Positions 6,834-16,136 are shown, counted from the first letter of the stretch. The stretch is DNA of 64,000 nucleotides from an uncultured Clostridia bacterium (GCA_947369085.1 CANBJR010000004.1:35411-99410); one strand, 5' to 3'. Numbers and translations: made by a program. The notes: a model not told the origin generated them from the letters alone.

Positions 6834-9197
6834 ATGAACAGACATTACAAAACACTTGAACTTGATAAAATGCTTGAACGTCTTGCAGGCAGAACCAATC
6901 TTGACGATGCCCGTGAAATGGCGCTCAGACTTGAACCGCAGTTTGACCTGAAGAAGGTTCAGCTTTTATTAAAGCAGACCGATGACGCAGTCGTACTAAG
7001 CGGAAAATTCGGTGCGCCGTCATTCGGCGGAGCAGAAAACTGCGCCAATCAGCTCAGACGTGCGCAGGCGGGCGGCTGTCTTTCGACAGGCGAGCTTTTA
7101 AAAATTGCGCAGACATTGAGGATAATCCGCACCGTAAAGGAGTGGCACTCAAGGTTTGCAAACACCGAAACAGCGCTTGACATCTATTTCAGCGGACTGA
7201 TTTCCAATAAATTTCTTGAGGAAAAAATTACCTCTGCAATTCTGAGCGAGGATGAAATCGCCGACAGCGCAAGTACGGCTTTATCGGATATTCGGCGAAA
7301 AATCCGCACTGCTTCTTCAAAAGCAAGAGAGATTCTCGATAAAATTATCCACAGCTCAACGTACATAAAATACCTTCAGGACGCTATAGTAACTCAGCGT
7401 GACGGACGGTATGTTGTGCCTGTAAGGAGCGAATGCCGCAACAACGTACCGGGACTTGTGCATGATACCTCGTCAAGCGGTGCGACTTTATTTATTGAGC
7501 CAATGGGAGTTGTTCAGGCGAACAACGATATTAAAATGCTGAAATCAAAAGAGGAGGAGGAAATTGAGCGAATCCTCTTTGAATTGTCGGCAAATGCAGG
7601 TGACTTTGCCGATACAATAATCAGAAGCTACGAAAGTCTTGCAAATCTAAACCTTATTTTTGCCAAGGCAGACCTTGCGTATTCAATGAAGGCGTCAATG
7701 CCGATTATGAATGACAGGGGTATGGTGGATATCAAGCAGGCAAGACATCCGCTGATTGATAAGGACAAGGTGGTTCCTGTTGATATTGTACTAGGGAAGT
7801 CCTTTGATACTCTCGTAATTACAGGTCCGAATACAGGCGGCAAAACCGTTACGCTTAAAACACTCGGCTTGCTTACTCTTATGGCTATGTGCGGACTTCT
7901 TGTACCCTGCGCAGACAATAGTGAATTGTCTGTTTTCAGGCGTGTTCTTGTAGATATAGGCGACGAGCAGAGCATTGAACAGTCGTTGTCAACATTTTCG
8001 GCGCATATGACGAACATTATTCAGATTATCAAGCTTGCAAACGCAGGCTCACTCTGCCTTATAGACGAGCTTGGTGCAGGAACAGATCCTGTTGAGGGTG
8101 CGGCGCTTGCTATTGCAATTCTTGAAAAGCTTCGAACCCGTCATGCAAAAATTGCCTCAACTACCCACTATGCAGAGCTTAAAGAGTTTGCGCTCCGCAC
8201 AGAGGGCGTAGAAAACGGTTGTTGTGAGTTTGACGTTGCAACGCTTAAACCAACCTACAGGCTTTTAATCGGCGTACCGGGCAAGAGTAATGCGTTTGCA
8301 ATTTCAAAAAGACTTGGGATGGATTTTGAAATTGTTGACAGGGCACAGGAGCTTGTTTCTTCCGAGAGCAGACAGTTTGAGGATGTAGTAGAAAAACTTG
8401 AAAAGCGCCGCCAGAGCCTTGAAAAACAGCTTGAAAACGCAAACAGACTTACTGCAAAAGCAAACACGGAAAAGCAGAAGGCAGAAAACGAAATGCTAAA
8501 AGCCAAAAAGGATGCAGAGCGTGAAATTGAGCGTGCAAAACAGGAGGCACAGCGCATAATTTCAAAAACAAGGGCGCAGGCTGACGCACTTGTCGAAGAG
8601 CTGGAAAAGGCGAGAAAAGCAAAAGAAATGAGTGCTGAGGCTCGTACAAAGCTGAAACGCGACATTGACAAGATGGAGGCGCACGCCGACCCGATTCAGG
8701 CTAAGAAAACACCGAATGAGGAATACAAGCTGCCCCGTCCGCTCAAGGTCGGCGACAGTGTGCTGATTTATGATATTGACAAAAACGCAACAGTGCTTGC
8801 GCCGCCCAACAAAGAGGGACTTGTGCTTGTACAGGCAGGAATTATAAAAACAAGAGTTGATATTAAGAATCTGAGGTTATTAAAATCGCAGAATAAGCCT
8901 GTAACAAGTCAGTTTTCAAGCAGGCGCAATGTTCCGAGCAGAATGGACGTTCGCCCCGAAACGGAGATTGACGTAAGGGGAGAAACTGCGTTTGACGCAA
9001 TCAATATTGTTGATAAGGCAATTGACAACGCAGTTTTGTCGGGAGTAAGCAAAATCACGATTATCCACGGCAAGGGAACGGGAGTTCTCCGCCGTGAAAT
9101 CAATCAGTATCTAAAGTCAAATAAATCGGTCAAGAGCCACCGCCTCGGCGTATTCGGCGAGGGCGAGGACGGCGTTACAATTGTTGAACTGAAATAA
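6834..9197 (+). CDS. mutS2: Endonuclease MutS2
   Basis: This 787-residue MutS-family ATPase lacks the mismatch-recognition domain. MutS2 has been linked to recombination suppression and more recently to splitting stalled ribosomes. Core and clamp regions occupy residues 1-300. Walker A GPNTGGKT is at about 331-338 and the Walker B/signature region LIDELGAGTDPVEGAALA at about 410-427. A long charged coiled coil spans about 520-610. A KOW-like segment precedes the C-terminal Smr nuclease domain (about 705-787) with DVRGETAFDA and IIHGKGTGVLRR. The length is normal for the family. Confidence 0.97.
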   Translation: MNRHYKTLELDKMLERLAGRTNLDDAREMALRLEPQFDLKKVQLLLKQTDDAVVLSGKFGAPSFGGAENCANQLRRAQAGGCLSTGELLKIAQTLRIIRTVKEWHSRFANTETALDIYFSGLISNKFLEEKITSAILSEDEIADSASTALSDIRRKIRTASSKAREILDKIIHSSTYIKYLQDAIVTQRDGRYVVPVRSECRNNVPGLVHDTSSSGATLFIEPMGVVQANNDIKMLKSKEEEEIERILFELSANAGDFADTIIRSYESLANLNLIFAKADLAYSMKASMPIMNDRGMVDIKQARHPLIDKDKVVPVDIVLGKSFDTLVITGPNTGGKTVTLKTLGLLTLMAMCGLLVPCADNSELSVFRRVLVDIGDEQSIEQSLSTFSAHMTNIIQIIKLANAGSLCLIDELGAGTDPVEGAALAIAILEKLRTRHAKIASTTHYAELKEFALRTEGVENGCCEFDVATLKPTYRLLIGVPGKSNAFAISKRLGMDFEIVDRAQELVSSESRQFEDVVEKLEKRRQSLEKQLENANRLTAKANTEKQKAENEMLKAKKDAEREIERAKQEAQRIISKTRAQADALVEELEKARKAKEMSAEARTKLKRDIDKMEAHADPIQAKKTPNEEYKLPRPLKVGDSVLIYDIDKNATVLAPPNKEGLVLVQAGIIKTRVDIKNLRLLKSQNKPVTSQFSSRRNVPSRMDVRPETEIDVRGETAFDAINIVDKAIDNAVLSGVSKITIIHGKGTGVLRREINQYLKSNKSVKSHRLGVFGEGEDGVTIVELK

Positions 9198-9214
9198 TTG
9201 CAGAACGGTTCTCG

Positions 9215-9254
9215 AAAACTTTTTGGCAGGCTTCACGGACGTTCAAAAAGTTTT
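9215..9254 (+). repeat. Inverted repeat between mutS2 and rimM
   Basis: AAAACTTTTTG (9215-9225) and CAAAAAGTTTT (9244-9254) form an 11-bp perfect stem with an 18-nt loop. A short T-run follows on the plus strand. It may act as a terminator for mutS2, or be a small interspersed repeat. Confidence 0.55.
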
Positions 9255-9295
9255 TACAGCGGAATATAAATTAAAGCAGGAAATGGAGCGAAAGT

Positions 9296-9811
9296 ATGAA
9301 GAAGCAATACCTTGATACGGGAAAAATCGTAGGTACTCACGGAATAAAGGGCGAAGTGAGGATTGAGCATTGGAGCGATTCTCCCGAGTTTTTATGCGCT
9401 TTTAAAAAATTGTATCTTGATGAAAACGGACAAAGCTTTATCAAAGTAAAATCCCGTCCGCACAAGAATATAGCTCTTGCTAAAATCAAGGGCGTTGATA
9501 CCATAGAATCCGCCGAAAAATTCAGAGGAAAGATTGTCTATATCAATCGTGATGATATTGTTCTTGACGAAGGTGTATATTTTGTTCAGGATTTAATCGG
9601 GCTTGAGGTAAAGGACGCCGGCAGCGGTGTTGTTTACGGTGAAATTACAGATGTTCTGAGGACGGGTGCAAACGATGTCTATGAAATCACAGACAGCGAA
9701 AATAAAAAATACTTTGCACCTGTTATTGACGAAGTGGTTGAAGAAATCAACGTTGACGGCGGTTTTGTGCTTATTCGCCCGATGAAAGGAATATTTGATG
9801 ATGAGGATTGA
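9296..9811 (+). CDS. rimM: Ribosome maturation factor RimM
   Basis: This 171-residue protein aids 30S head assembly by binding S19. The RimM N-terminal domain starts at KIVGTHGIKGEVRIEHWSD, and the PRC-barrel domain spans about 95-170 (VYFVQDLIGLEV onward). Its end overlaps trmD by 11 bp, the usual rimM-trmD coupling. Confidence 0.95.
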   Translation: MKKQYLDTGKIVGTHGIKGEVRIEHWSDSPEFLCAFKKLYLDENGQSFIKVKSRPHKNIALAKIKGVDTIESAEKFRGKIVYINRDDIVLDEGVYFVQDLIGLEVKDAGSGVVYGEITDVLRTGANDVYEITDSENKKYFAPVIDEVVEEINVDGGFVLIRPMKGIFDDED

Positions 9812-10484
9812 TATAATAACCTTATTCCCCGAAATGTTTGAGCCTGTTTTAAACGAGAGCATAATCGGCAGAGCGCAGAAAAGCGGTGCAATTGAAATTG
9901 TATGCCACCAGCTTCGTGATTATGCCTTTGACAAGCACAGGCGGGTTGACGATACTCCCTACGGTGGCGGAATGGGTATGCTTATGAAGGCCGAACCGAT
10001 TGCGCTTTGCTTTGAAGATATATGCAAACAGACAGACCAAAAACCTCATTTCGTTTATATGTCGCCGCAGGGAAAAACGCTGACCCAAAAACATTTAAAG
10101 GAACTTTCAAATATTGAAAACATATGCATTTTGTGCGGTCATTACGAGGGTGTTGACCAACGGCTGTTAGATACCTTTATTGATGAAGAAATTTCTATAG
10201 GCGACTATGTGCTTACGGGCGGTGAACTGCCTGCAATGGTGTTTGCCGACGCACTTGCACGAATGGTTCCCGGTGTGCTTTCAAATAATGAGTGCTTTAC
10301 CGAGGAAAGCCACTTTAACGGACTTTTGGAATATCCGCAGTACACAAAGCCGTCAGAGTGGAGAGGCATAGAAGTTCCCGAGGTGCTTTTAAGCGGGCAC
10401 CACGCAAATATAGAAAAATGGCGCAGGGAAAAAAGCCTTGAGGTTACACAGCAAAAGCGCCCTGATTTGCTGAATGATAACTGA
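9801..10484 (+). CDS. trmD: tRNA (guanine-37-N1)-methyltransferase TrmD
   Basis: This 227-residue SPOUT methyltransferase makes m1G37 in tRNAs reading codons of the form CNN/GGN, preventing frameshifts. It begins MRIDIITLFPEMF, and the knot contains SIGDYVLTGGELPAMV (about 131-146). ATG 9801 matches the family start and AAAGGA lies 10 nt upstream; ATG 9798 directly before it is an alternative. A terminator follows at 10512-10554. Confidence 0.96.
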   Translation: MRIDIITLFPEMFEPVLNESIIGRAQKSGAIEIVCHQLRDYAFDKHRRVDDTPYGGGMGMLMKAEPIALCFEDICKQTDQKPHFVYMSPQGKTLTQKHLKELSNIENICILCGHYEGVDQRLLDTFIDEEISIGDYVLTGGELPAMVFADALARMVPGVLSNNECFTEESHFNGLLEYPQYTKPSEWRGIEVPEVLLSGHHANIEKWRREKSLEVTQQKRPDLLNDN

Positions 10485-10511
10485 TATTCGTTATTTATGT
10501 ATGAAAATTTT

Positions 10512-10554
10512 AATCAAATCTTGTAAAATTGCACAAGAAACGATTTGATTTTTT
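10512..10554 (+). terminator. Intrinsic terminator after trmD
   Basis: AATCAAATC (10512-10520) pairs with GATTTGATT (10542-10550), with an inner TTGT/ACAA pairing, and a run of six Ts at the end. Confidence 0.75.
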
Positions 10555-10593
10555 GACTTCAAGTGAATATTAATACGAAATTATTTTAGTATA

Positions 10594-10622
10594 TTGACCT
10601 TGATAATAAAAAAGATTATAAT
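10594..10622 (+). promoter_or_regulatory. SigA promoter of ptsH
   Basis: TTGACC, 17 bp, then consensus TATAAT, about 68 bp upstream of the ptsH start codon. Confidence 0.85.
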
Positions 10623-10689
10623 AAGTATTAAATCAAGCCTTTAAGGTTTTTTCGGTTTAAATTATAATGTGTCAGAGAGGGTTTTCAAA

Positions 10690-10953
10690 ATGTATGTTAA
10701 GGAAGTTTTAGTTCAGAACAAAGCCGGCTTACACGCTCGCCCGGCAACTTTCTTTATCCAGAAGGCTAACGAGTACAAGTCAACAATCTGGGTTGAGAAG
10801 GAAGAGCGCCGTGTTAACGCAAAGAGTCTTCTTGGCGTACTTTCACTCGGTATTATCGGAGGAACAGAAATCAAGATTATTGCTGACGGCTCGGACGAAA
10901 CCGAGGCTGTTGAAGGTCTTGTTGCTCTTGTAGAATCAGGTTTTACTGAATAA
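10690..10953 (+). CDS. ptsH: Phosphocarrier protein HPr
   Basis: This 87-residue protein has the HPr fold. His15 lies in the motif NKAGLHARPA (phosphorylated by enzyme I) and Ser46 in AKSLLGVLSLG (target of HPr kinase), so both PTS transfer and catabolite-control functions look possible. ATG 10690 has GAGAGGG 8 nt upstream; an in-frame GTG at 10669 lacks a site. The gene is monocistronic, with its own promoter and terminator, and no enzyme I gene is adjacent in the window. Confidence 0.95.
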   Translation: MYVKEVLVQNKAGLHARPATFFIQKANEYKSTIWVEKEERRVNAKSLLGVLSLGIIGGTEIKIIADGSDETEAVEGLVALVESGFTE

Positions 10954-10974
10954 TTGTAAACTCACAGCATTTTT

Positions 10975-11006
10975 AGGGCGGAATTATCCGCCCTTTTTGT
11001 TTTTTG
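10975..11006 (+). terminator. Intrinsic terminator after ptsH
   Basis: AGGGCGG, a 6-nt loop and CCGCCCT form a GC-rich stem followed by TTTTTGTTTTTT. Confidence 0.92.
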
Positions 11007-11021
11007 GAAGTTGGTGAAATT

Positions 11022-12857
11022 ATGAATCCTAAAATGCAGCAGCTGCGCAAAAAGGCAATGGCTTTGCCGCTTTTGCCGGGTGTTTATATTATGCACGGTA
11101 AAAGCGGAGAAATTATATATATCGGTAAGGCAAAGGCACTTAAAAATCGTGTCAGCCAGTATTTCGGCTCGCAGAATAATCACGCCGAAAAGGTACGCAG
11201 AATGGTTGACAATGTGGACGACTTTGAGTATATTATCACCGACAGTGAGTTTGAGGCTTTAATTCTTGAATGCAGTCTTATAAAACAGCACACGCCTAAG
11301 TACAACATTCTGTTAAAGGACGATAAGGGATACAGCTACATCAAGTTAAGTGCGGGCGACTGGGGCAAGCTTTCTTATGTTCTTCAAAAAGCGGACGACG
11401 GAGCGCAGTATATCGGCCCGTACAAGAGCAGTTACTATGTAAAAAGTGCAGTTGAGGAAGCAAACAAAATTTTTATGCTCCCGACCTGCAACAGGCGTTT
11501 CCCGCAGGACTTCCGCAAAGGCAGACCTTGCCTTAACTACCACATTAAGCAGTGTATGGCGCCCTGTACAGGCAGAGTGAAGCTTAAAGATTACAAAGAA
11601 AGTCTTGCACAGGCGCTTGATTTTTTAAAGGGTGGTTCATCAAACTCGATTAAGCAGCTTACTGCACAAATGGAAGAAGCGGCAGAAAATCTTGAATTTG
11701 AACGTGCCGCAAGAATACGTGATAAGATAAACGCAGTGAAAAAGATGGGAGATAAGCAAAAGGTTGTCGCCAACAGGGTGCTTGATGAGGACGTTGTTGC
11801 AAGCTTTACAGACAACGGTAAAATCTGCTTTCAGGTTTTCCGCTTTGAGGGCGGCAGACTTTTTGACCGGGAAAGTTTCATTTTTGACAGCGGCGACAGC
11901 GAAAGCGAATACGAGGAATTTTTGCTTGGCTACTACACAATCAGAAATGATATTCCAAAGAATATTGCGATTGACAGGGGATTTGATGGTATAGATGCAA
12001 TTTCACAGTGGCTGAGTGAAAAAAGAGGCAACAAGGTTAATGTAACTGTTCCGCAAAGGGGAGAGCAGGCACAGCTTGTTTCAATGTGCCGTTCAAATGC
12101 CGCAGAAGCGCTTGCACAGAAAAAGGGTGCAACGGTGCGTGAATTCGGTGTGCTTGAAGAACTTAAAGAAACTCTCGGACTTGAAAAACTGCCTGAATAT
12201 ATAGAATCCTACGATATTTCAAACCTTGCAGGAACAGAAAACGTTGCGGGAATGATAGTTTATAAAAACGGAAAGCCGCTTAAATCGGCGTATAGAAAGT
12301 TTAAAATCAAAGGCTTTGAGGGTCAGGACGACTATGCTTCAATGGCTGAGGTTATTTCACGCCGATTTGACGAATACTATAAAGCAGACAACAAATCAGA
12401 GGGCTTTGGAAGGCTTCCCGATTTAATCTTGCTTGACGGCGGAAAAGGACAGGTTGCGGCTGTTAAACAGGTTCTTGAAAAAATGAACATAACCGTACCT
12501 CTTTTCGGTATGGTAAAGGACGACAGACACCGCACCCGTGCAGTAACGGGTGACGGTGGAGAAATTGCAATCAGCTCAAAGCGTGCGCTTTTTACCTTTT
12601 TAAGCAAAATGCAGGATGAGGTTCACCGCTTTGCAATCGGTTATCACCATGCACGCAGGAGCAAAAACACCTTTAAAAGCTCGCTAACAAATATTGACGG
12701 TGTGGGAGAAGTCAGGGCAAAGTCGCTGTTAAAATACTTCAGAACGATTGACAATATTTCAAAGGCTGATTTAGAGGAACTTGAAAATGCACCTAAAATG
12801 ACAAAGGATACTGCACTTGCAGTTTACAAATATTTCCACTTGGAAGACAAAGAGTAA
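11022..12857 (+). CDS. uvrC: Excinuclease ABC subunit C
   Basis: This is a 611-residue nucleotide-excision-repair nuclease that makes both incisions around a lesion bound by UvrB. The N-terminal GIY-YIG domain (LPGVYIMHG and IIYIGKA, about 19-36) makes the 3' cut. A UVR motif lies near 200-235. The RNase H-like endonuclease domain (SYDISNLAG near 400, ILLDGGKGQ near 465) makes the 5' cut, and a helix-hairpin-helix pair ends the protein. ATG 11022 follows GGTGA; the in-frame TTG 11004 lies within the ptsH terminator. Confidence 0.97.
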   Translation: MNPKMQQLRKKAMALPLLPGVYIMHGKSGEIIYIGKAKALKNRVSQYFGSQNNHAEKVRRMVDNVDDFEYIITDSEFEALILECSLIKQHTPKYNILLKDDKGYSYIKLSAGDWGKLSYVLQKADDGAQYIGPYKSSYYVKSAVEEANKIFMLPTCNRRFPQDFRKGRPCLNYHIKQCMAPCTGRVKLKDYKESLAQALDFLKGGSSNSIKQLTAQMEEAAENLEFERAARIRDKINAVKKMGDKQKVVANRVLDEDVVASFTDNGKICFQVFRFEGGRLFDRESFIFDSGDSESEYEEFLLGYYTIRNDIPKNIAIDRGFDGIDAISQWLSEKRGNKVNVTVPQRGEQAQLVSMCRSNAAEALAQKKGATVREFGVLEELKETLGLEKLPEYIESYDISNLAGTENVAGMIVYKNGKPLKSAYRKFKIKGFEGQDDYASMAEVISRRFDEYYKADNKSEGFGRLPDLILLDGGKGQVAAVKQVLEKMNITVPLFGMVKDDRHRTRAVTGDGGEIAISSKRALFTFLSKMQDEVHRFAIGYHHARRSKNTFKSSLTNIDGVGEVRAKSLLKYFRTIDNISKADLEELENAPKMTKDTALAVYKYFHLEDKE

Positions 12858-12864
12858 AATTTTG

Positions 12865-12893
12865 TTGTAAAATATGGTGTAATGTGTTATACT
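12865..12893 (+). promoter_or_regulatory. Promoter of rsmD-coaD
   Basis: TTGTAA, 17 bp, TATACT with a TGT extended -10. It starts within 10 bp of the uvrC stop and lies 35 bp before rsmD. Confidence 0.75.
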
Positions 12894-12927
12894 TACAGCA
12901 GAAAATATATTTTAAAGGAACAGTACT

Positions 12928-13476
12928 ATGCGTGTAATCACAGGTTTTGCAAGAGGCAGACGTCTTGAAACCCTTGAGGGAGAGGACGTAAGACCTACTA
13001 CCGACAGAATTAAAGAAGCTGTTTTTTCAATTATCCAGTTTGAAACCGAGGGAAGGGCGTTTCTTGATTTGTTTGCAGGCTCGGGACAAATGGGTATTGA
13101 AGCGTTAAGCAGAGGCGCAAAAACAGCCTCTTTTGTTGACAACTCCAAGAAATCTCTCGATACGGTTAAGAGAAATCTTAAAACAACTAAGCTTGAACAG
13201 AACGCAAAAACCTTTGCAATGGATTATCAGAGCTTTGTTTCAATGTGCAGCGAACGCTTTGATATTGCGTTTATTGACCCTCCGTACAAAACGGGAATGC
13301 TGCAAAAGGCGCTTGAGCTTGTGCCCGAGATTATGAACGAAACAGGCGTAATTATAGCGGAAAATCCGCTTGATGAAGAAATTTTGTCGAATTACGGTAA
13401 TTTTGTACTTGACAGACAGTATCGCTATGGTAAAATAAAAATAAGTACATTCAGACATAAGGATTTTGTGCAATGA
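12928..13476 (+). CDS. rsmD: 16S rRNA (guanine-966-N2)-methyltransferase RsmD
   Basis: This 182-residue Rossmann methyltransferase modifies G966 of 16S rRNA. The SAM-binding loop is FLDLFAGSGQMGIEALSRGA (about 44-63) and the catalytic motif DPPY is near residue 116. The frame ends in an ATGA overlap with coaD, a very common bacterial pairing. Confidence 0.95.
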   Translation: MRVITGFARGRRLETLEGEDVRPTTDRIKEAVFSIIQFETEGRAFLDLFAGSGQMGIEALSRGAKTASFVDNSKKSLDTVKRNLKTTKLEQNAKTFAMDYQSFVSMCSERFDIAFIDPPYKTGMLQKALELVPEIMNETGVIIAENPLDEEILSNYGNFVLDRQYRYGKIKISTFRHKDFVQ

Positions 13477-13964
13477 ATAAAACGGTAATTTGTCCAGGCA
13501 GTTTTGATCCGGTCACTCTCGGTCATGTTGACGTTATTAAGCGTTCGGCAAATATGTTTGACCGGGTTATTGTCGGCGTGCTTGTGAATTCCTCAAAAAC
13601 CCCGTGCTTTTCTATTGATGAGCGAATAGGATTTTTAAAAGAGGTTACGCAGGACATTCCGAATGTTGAGGTTGTAAGCTTTGACGGCTTGCTTGCCCAG
13701 TATTGTAAAGAAAGAAATGTTGACGCAATTGTAAGGGGTTTGCGTGCGGTTTCGGATTTTGAATACGAATTTCAGATGGCTATTACCAACAAAAAGCTCA
13801 ATCCTCAGCTTGAAACAATTTTTCTTATGGCAAATTCGGAGTCTATGTATCTTAGCTCAAGTATGGTTCGTGAGGTTGCCTCAATGGGCGGAGATATCAG
13901 CAATTTCGTGCCAAAATGTATTCACGACAGAATAGTAAAAGGAATTTCAAATATCAAGAAATAA
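13473..13964 (+). CDS. coaD: Phosphopantetheine adenylyltransferase
   Basis: This 163-residue enzyme catalyses the penultimate step of coenzyme A synthesis (4'-phosphopantetheine plus ATP gives dephospho-CoA). The nucleotidyltransferase motif PGSFDPVTLGHVDVI (about 7-21) contains the T-x-GH form of the HxGH site. The C-terminal SSSMVRE motif is the counterpart of ISSTxVR. It overlaps rsmD by 4 bp. Confidence 0.97.
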   Translation: MNKTVICPGSFDPVTLGHVDVIKRSANMFDRVIVGVLVNSSKTPCFSIDERIGFLKEVTQDIPNVEVVSFDGLLAQYCKERNVDAIVRGLRAVSDFEYEFQMAITNKKLNPQLETIFLMANSESMYLSSSMVREVASMGGDISNFVPKCIHDRIVKGISNIKK

Positions 13965-14001
13965 ACTTAATTCAGATTGGATTATATAAGGAGTGGAAAA
14001 A

Positions 14002-14466
14002 ATGAAAGTTGATGATTTAATTCTACAGCTTCAGGACGTTATCAGCGATGCAAAGTCAATGCCGTTTTCAGGCGGAAAGGTTATGGTAAGCAGCGATGAA
14101 ATCTATGATATTATCGACCAGATTCAGGACGCTATGCCTGCCGAGGTAAGACAGGCAAAGAATATTGTTGCTGACAGAAAGCAGATTCTTACCGAGGCTA
14201 ACCGTGAGTCTGAAAACATAATTAGAGCCGCCGAAGAACGCAAAAAGGCAATGCTTAATCAGAATGAGATTGTCAGAGAGGCTCAGGCAAAGGCAAAAGA
14301 AATTGTTGACGATGCAAAACAGAAGTCAGCCGAAATCAGAAAGGCTGCCAATGTTTACGTTGACAGCATCATCAGACGTACAGAGGACAGCATATCTGCT
14401 CAGCTTGATGAAATTAAGAAAACAAGAGCAAATATTTTAAATTCTCAGAAGTCAAAACAGAATTGA
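14002..14466 (+). CDS. Conserved coiled-coil protein downstream of coaD
   Basis: This 154-residue soluble protein is rich in Ala, Lys and Glu, with a long predicted coiled coil (about 50-150). Such proteins occur next to coaD in many Clostridia and are sometimes labelled ATPase or V-ATPase subunit H-like because of generic coiled-coil similarity. I see no P-loop, membrane segment or catalytic motif, so the function is unknown. ATG 14002 has AAGGAG 8 nt upstream; the GTG at 13993 overlaps that site. A strong terminator follows. Confidence 0.8.
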   Translation: MKVDDLILQLQDVISDAKSMPFSGGKVMVSSDEIYDIIDQIQDAMPAEVRQAKNIVADRKQILTEANRESENIIRAAEERKKAMLNQNEIVREAQAKAKEIVDDAKQKSAEIRKAANVYVDSIIRRTEDSISAQLDEIKKTRANILNSQKSKQN

Positions 14467-14484
14467 TAAATTATTAAGTGAAAG

Positions 14485-14522
14485 AACGCTGAATTGCAGA
14501 AAATGCATTTCAGCGTTTTTTT
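14485..14522 (+). terminator. Intrinsic terminator after the coiled-coil gene
   Basis: AACGCTGAA pairs with TTCAGCGTT, with an inner TGCA pairing, followed by a run of seven Ts. Confidence 0.93.
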
Positions 14523-14673
14523 ATCAAAGATTAAATAAATGTTTTATATATTCGGAATATAAGTTTTAGTAATTTCCGATTATAAAATAGCTTAAAAAAA
14601 CTGTAAAATATTATTTTATCCTTTTATATGCTAAAATATTTCAAAATATTAATTAATTTATATTGACTTTTGA

Positions 14674-14925
14674 TATAAATATGATAATATAATTACAAAG
14701 AGCTCTTTTAACACATTAAGACAAAATTATGATAGAAGTAATATTGAGTTATCGTATCTGGACTATTATGGTGGTTTAGTAGCATCATCATGGTCTGATA
14801 ATTATACAAAACTTCAGGAAGGAATTACTTGTGGCGGACAATACGATAACAACGATAATCTGGTTGGAACTTATTATTGTAGTGTCGGTAACATAGTTAA
14901 TTTATGGTATCTCGTATGTTATTAA
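14674..14925 (+). pseudogene. Open frame without a start codon (gene fragment)
   Basis: A frame of about 83 codons is open from the stop at 14671 to the TAA ending at 14925, with no ATG, GTG or TTG near its left end. Its composition is protein-like (many Tyr, Asn, Ser and Gly; repeated short polar turns ending NIVNLWYLVCY), suggesting the C-terminal remnant of a secreted or surface protein. It overlaps the proposed start of the lipoprotein gene by 22 bp in another frame. The remaining sequence from 14523 to 14673 is AT-rich, with no gene seen. Confidence 0.4.
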
Positions 14926-15548
14926 ATAAATTAAAATACTGGGTTTTAGTGTTTATAATTACTGTATTATCAGTTGCCTTATATGGTTGCAGCAGTAATT
15001 CTCCAAATATTGAAAACACTACGTCAAAAGATGAAGATACTACTGTTGCTGAAACTTCAACAGTTAATGAATACGAAACTTTCTTAGAGGACGGCTCTAA
15101 ATACAATATCGACCTTACGGCAAAATATAACGAAAAGGAAAACACCATTGATACAATCCTTACAAACAACACCGAGAATCTTCATGTTTTTCAAGAGTCT
15201 GAGCATTTTGTCTACAAGCAAAATGGCAACAAATGGGATAATATTACATTTAGTTATGGTGCTTTAAGCACGTGGAGTCCTGAAGTAGCATTGCCTATAG
15301 ACGGAGAAAATACACTACATAATTCTATACCTGCATATCCTTCCTCTAACGACAACGGAAACGACATAAACGAAGCGAGGAAAACAAAATATTTCACTCC
15401 GGGAAAGTATAAAATTGCCGTTAGGGTAAGCGTTTGCGACCCGTTGGAGTATATGGAAATAAATAATGACGGTAAAATGGAAACCTTTCCGCGTTATGAC
15501 AAAAACAGATTTACATTTTTGAAAGAGGCTTATTTTATTGTTGAATAA
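14904..15548 (+). CDS. Putative lipoprotein of unknown function
   Basis: The protein has up to 214 residues: a hydrophobic signal segment (about 12-28) ends in LYGC, a lipobox, so Cys29 would be lipidated and the protein anchored outside the membrane. A Ser/Thr/Glu-rich linker (about 30-55) leads to a beta-rich C-terminal region (about 60-214) that might be an Ig-like fold; I do not recognise the family. The start is uncertain: ATG 14904 and ATG 14916 both lack a clear ribosome-binding site. Codon use is AT-rich relative to its neighbours. It lies alone between terminators. Confidence 0.7.
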   Translation: MVSRMLLNKLKYWVLVFIITVLSVALYGCSSNSPNIENTTSKDEDTTVAETSTVNEYETFLEDGSKYNIDLTAKYNEKENTIDTILTNNTENLHVFQESEHFVYKQNGNKWDNITFSYGALSTWSPEVALPIDGENTLHNSIPAYPSSNDNGNDINEARKTKYFTPGKYKIAVRVSVCDPLEYMEINNDGKMETFPRYDKNRFTFLKEAYFIVE

Positions 15549-15575
15549 GTACGTTCTACATTACAATTAAAAAAT

Positions 15576-15610
15576 TACGGCTGTTTTACCAAAAAGGTGA
15601 AACAGCCGTA
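15576..15610. terminator. Bidirectional terminator between lipoprotein and PAP2 genes
   Basis: A 15-bp stem with one G-U (TACGGCTGTTTTACC against GGTGAAACAGCCGTA) has a 5-nt loop. The T-run is strongest on the minus strand, so it mainly serves the leftward PAP2 gene. Confidence 0.85.
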
Positions 15611-15632
15611 TTGTTATACTTAACTATATTTT

Positions 15633-16136
15633 TTAAATTATAAAGAAAAACAATACTCCAACCGTTATGCTCAACAGCATTGCGGCGAGAACATCTCTTA
15701 TAAAGTGAACGCCTGCAAGGATTCTTGAAAGTGAAATCAGAAACGAAACAGACAATGCGGCAATGCCAAGCTCAACATTTATATAGAAAATTGCAAATGA
15801 AATTATAAATGCGCTTGCTGTGTGTCGGCTGGGCATACTCTGCCCTGTTGTTGTTTTGCCGAAAAGGGAGGACGTGTTGTATTTTTCATAAGGTCTTTGT
15901 TCGTTAATTATCTTTCGCAAAGCCGTTACAAGCAAAAACACGCCGAGAGGAACAAGGATTATTTTAAAAAGGTCGGTAGGATTGCTGAAAAACACATAGA
16001 CAATCAGCACGGGATAGCCGATGAACAGCACAAGCGGCAGAAAGACGTAGCAAAATTTCAGCGTATTTAAAGCCCAATTTCGCTCTCTAAAAAAATTGAT
16101 AATCCGTTTGTAGTTCTTCTCGGTAATTTTAAACAT
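15633..16136 (-). CDS. PAP2 family membrane phosphatase
   Basis: This 167-residue integral membrane phosphatase has all three PAP2 motifs: K-x6-RP (KIINEQRP, about 73-80), PSRH (about 102-105) and SR-x5-H-x3-D (about 136-146). Members dephosphorylate lipid phosphates such as undecaprenyl pyrophosphate or phosphatidic acid, with the active site at the outer membrane face. Five to six transmembrane segments are evident. GGAG directly abuts the ATG, an unusually short spacing. Confidence 0.9.
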   Translation of the reverse strand: MFKITEKNYKRIINFFRERNWALNTLKFCYVFLPLVLFIGYPVLIVYVFFSNPTDLFKIILVPLGVFLLVTALRKIINEQRPYEKYNTSSLFGKTTTGQSMPSRHTASAFIISFAIFYINVELGIAALSVSFLISLSRILAGVHFIRDVLAAMLLSITVGVLFFFII

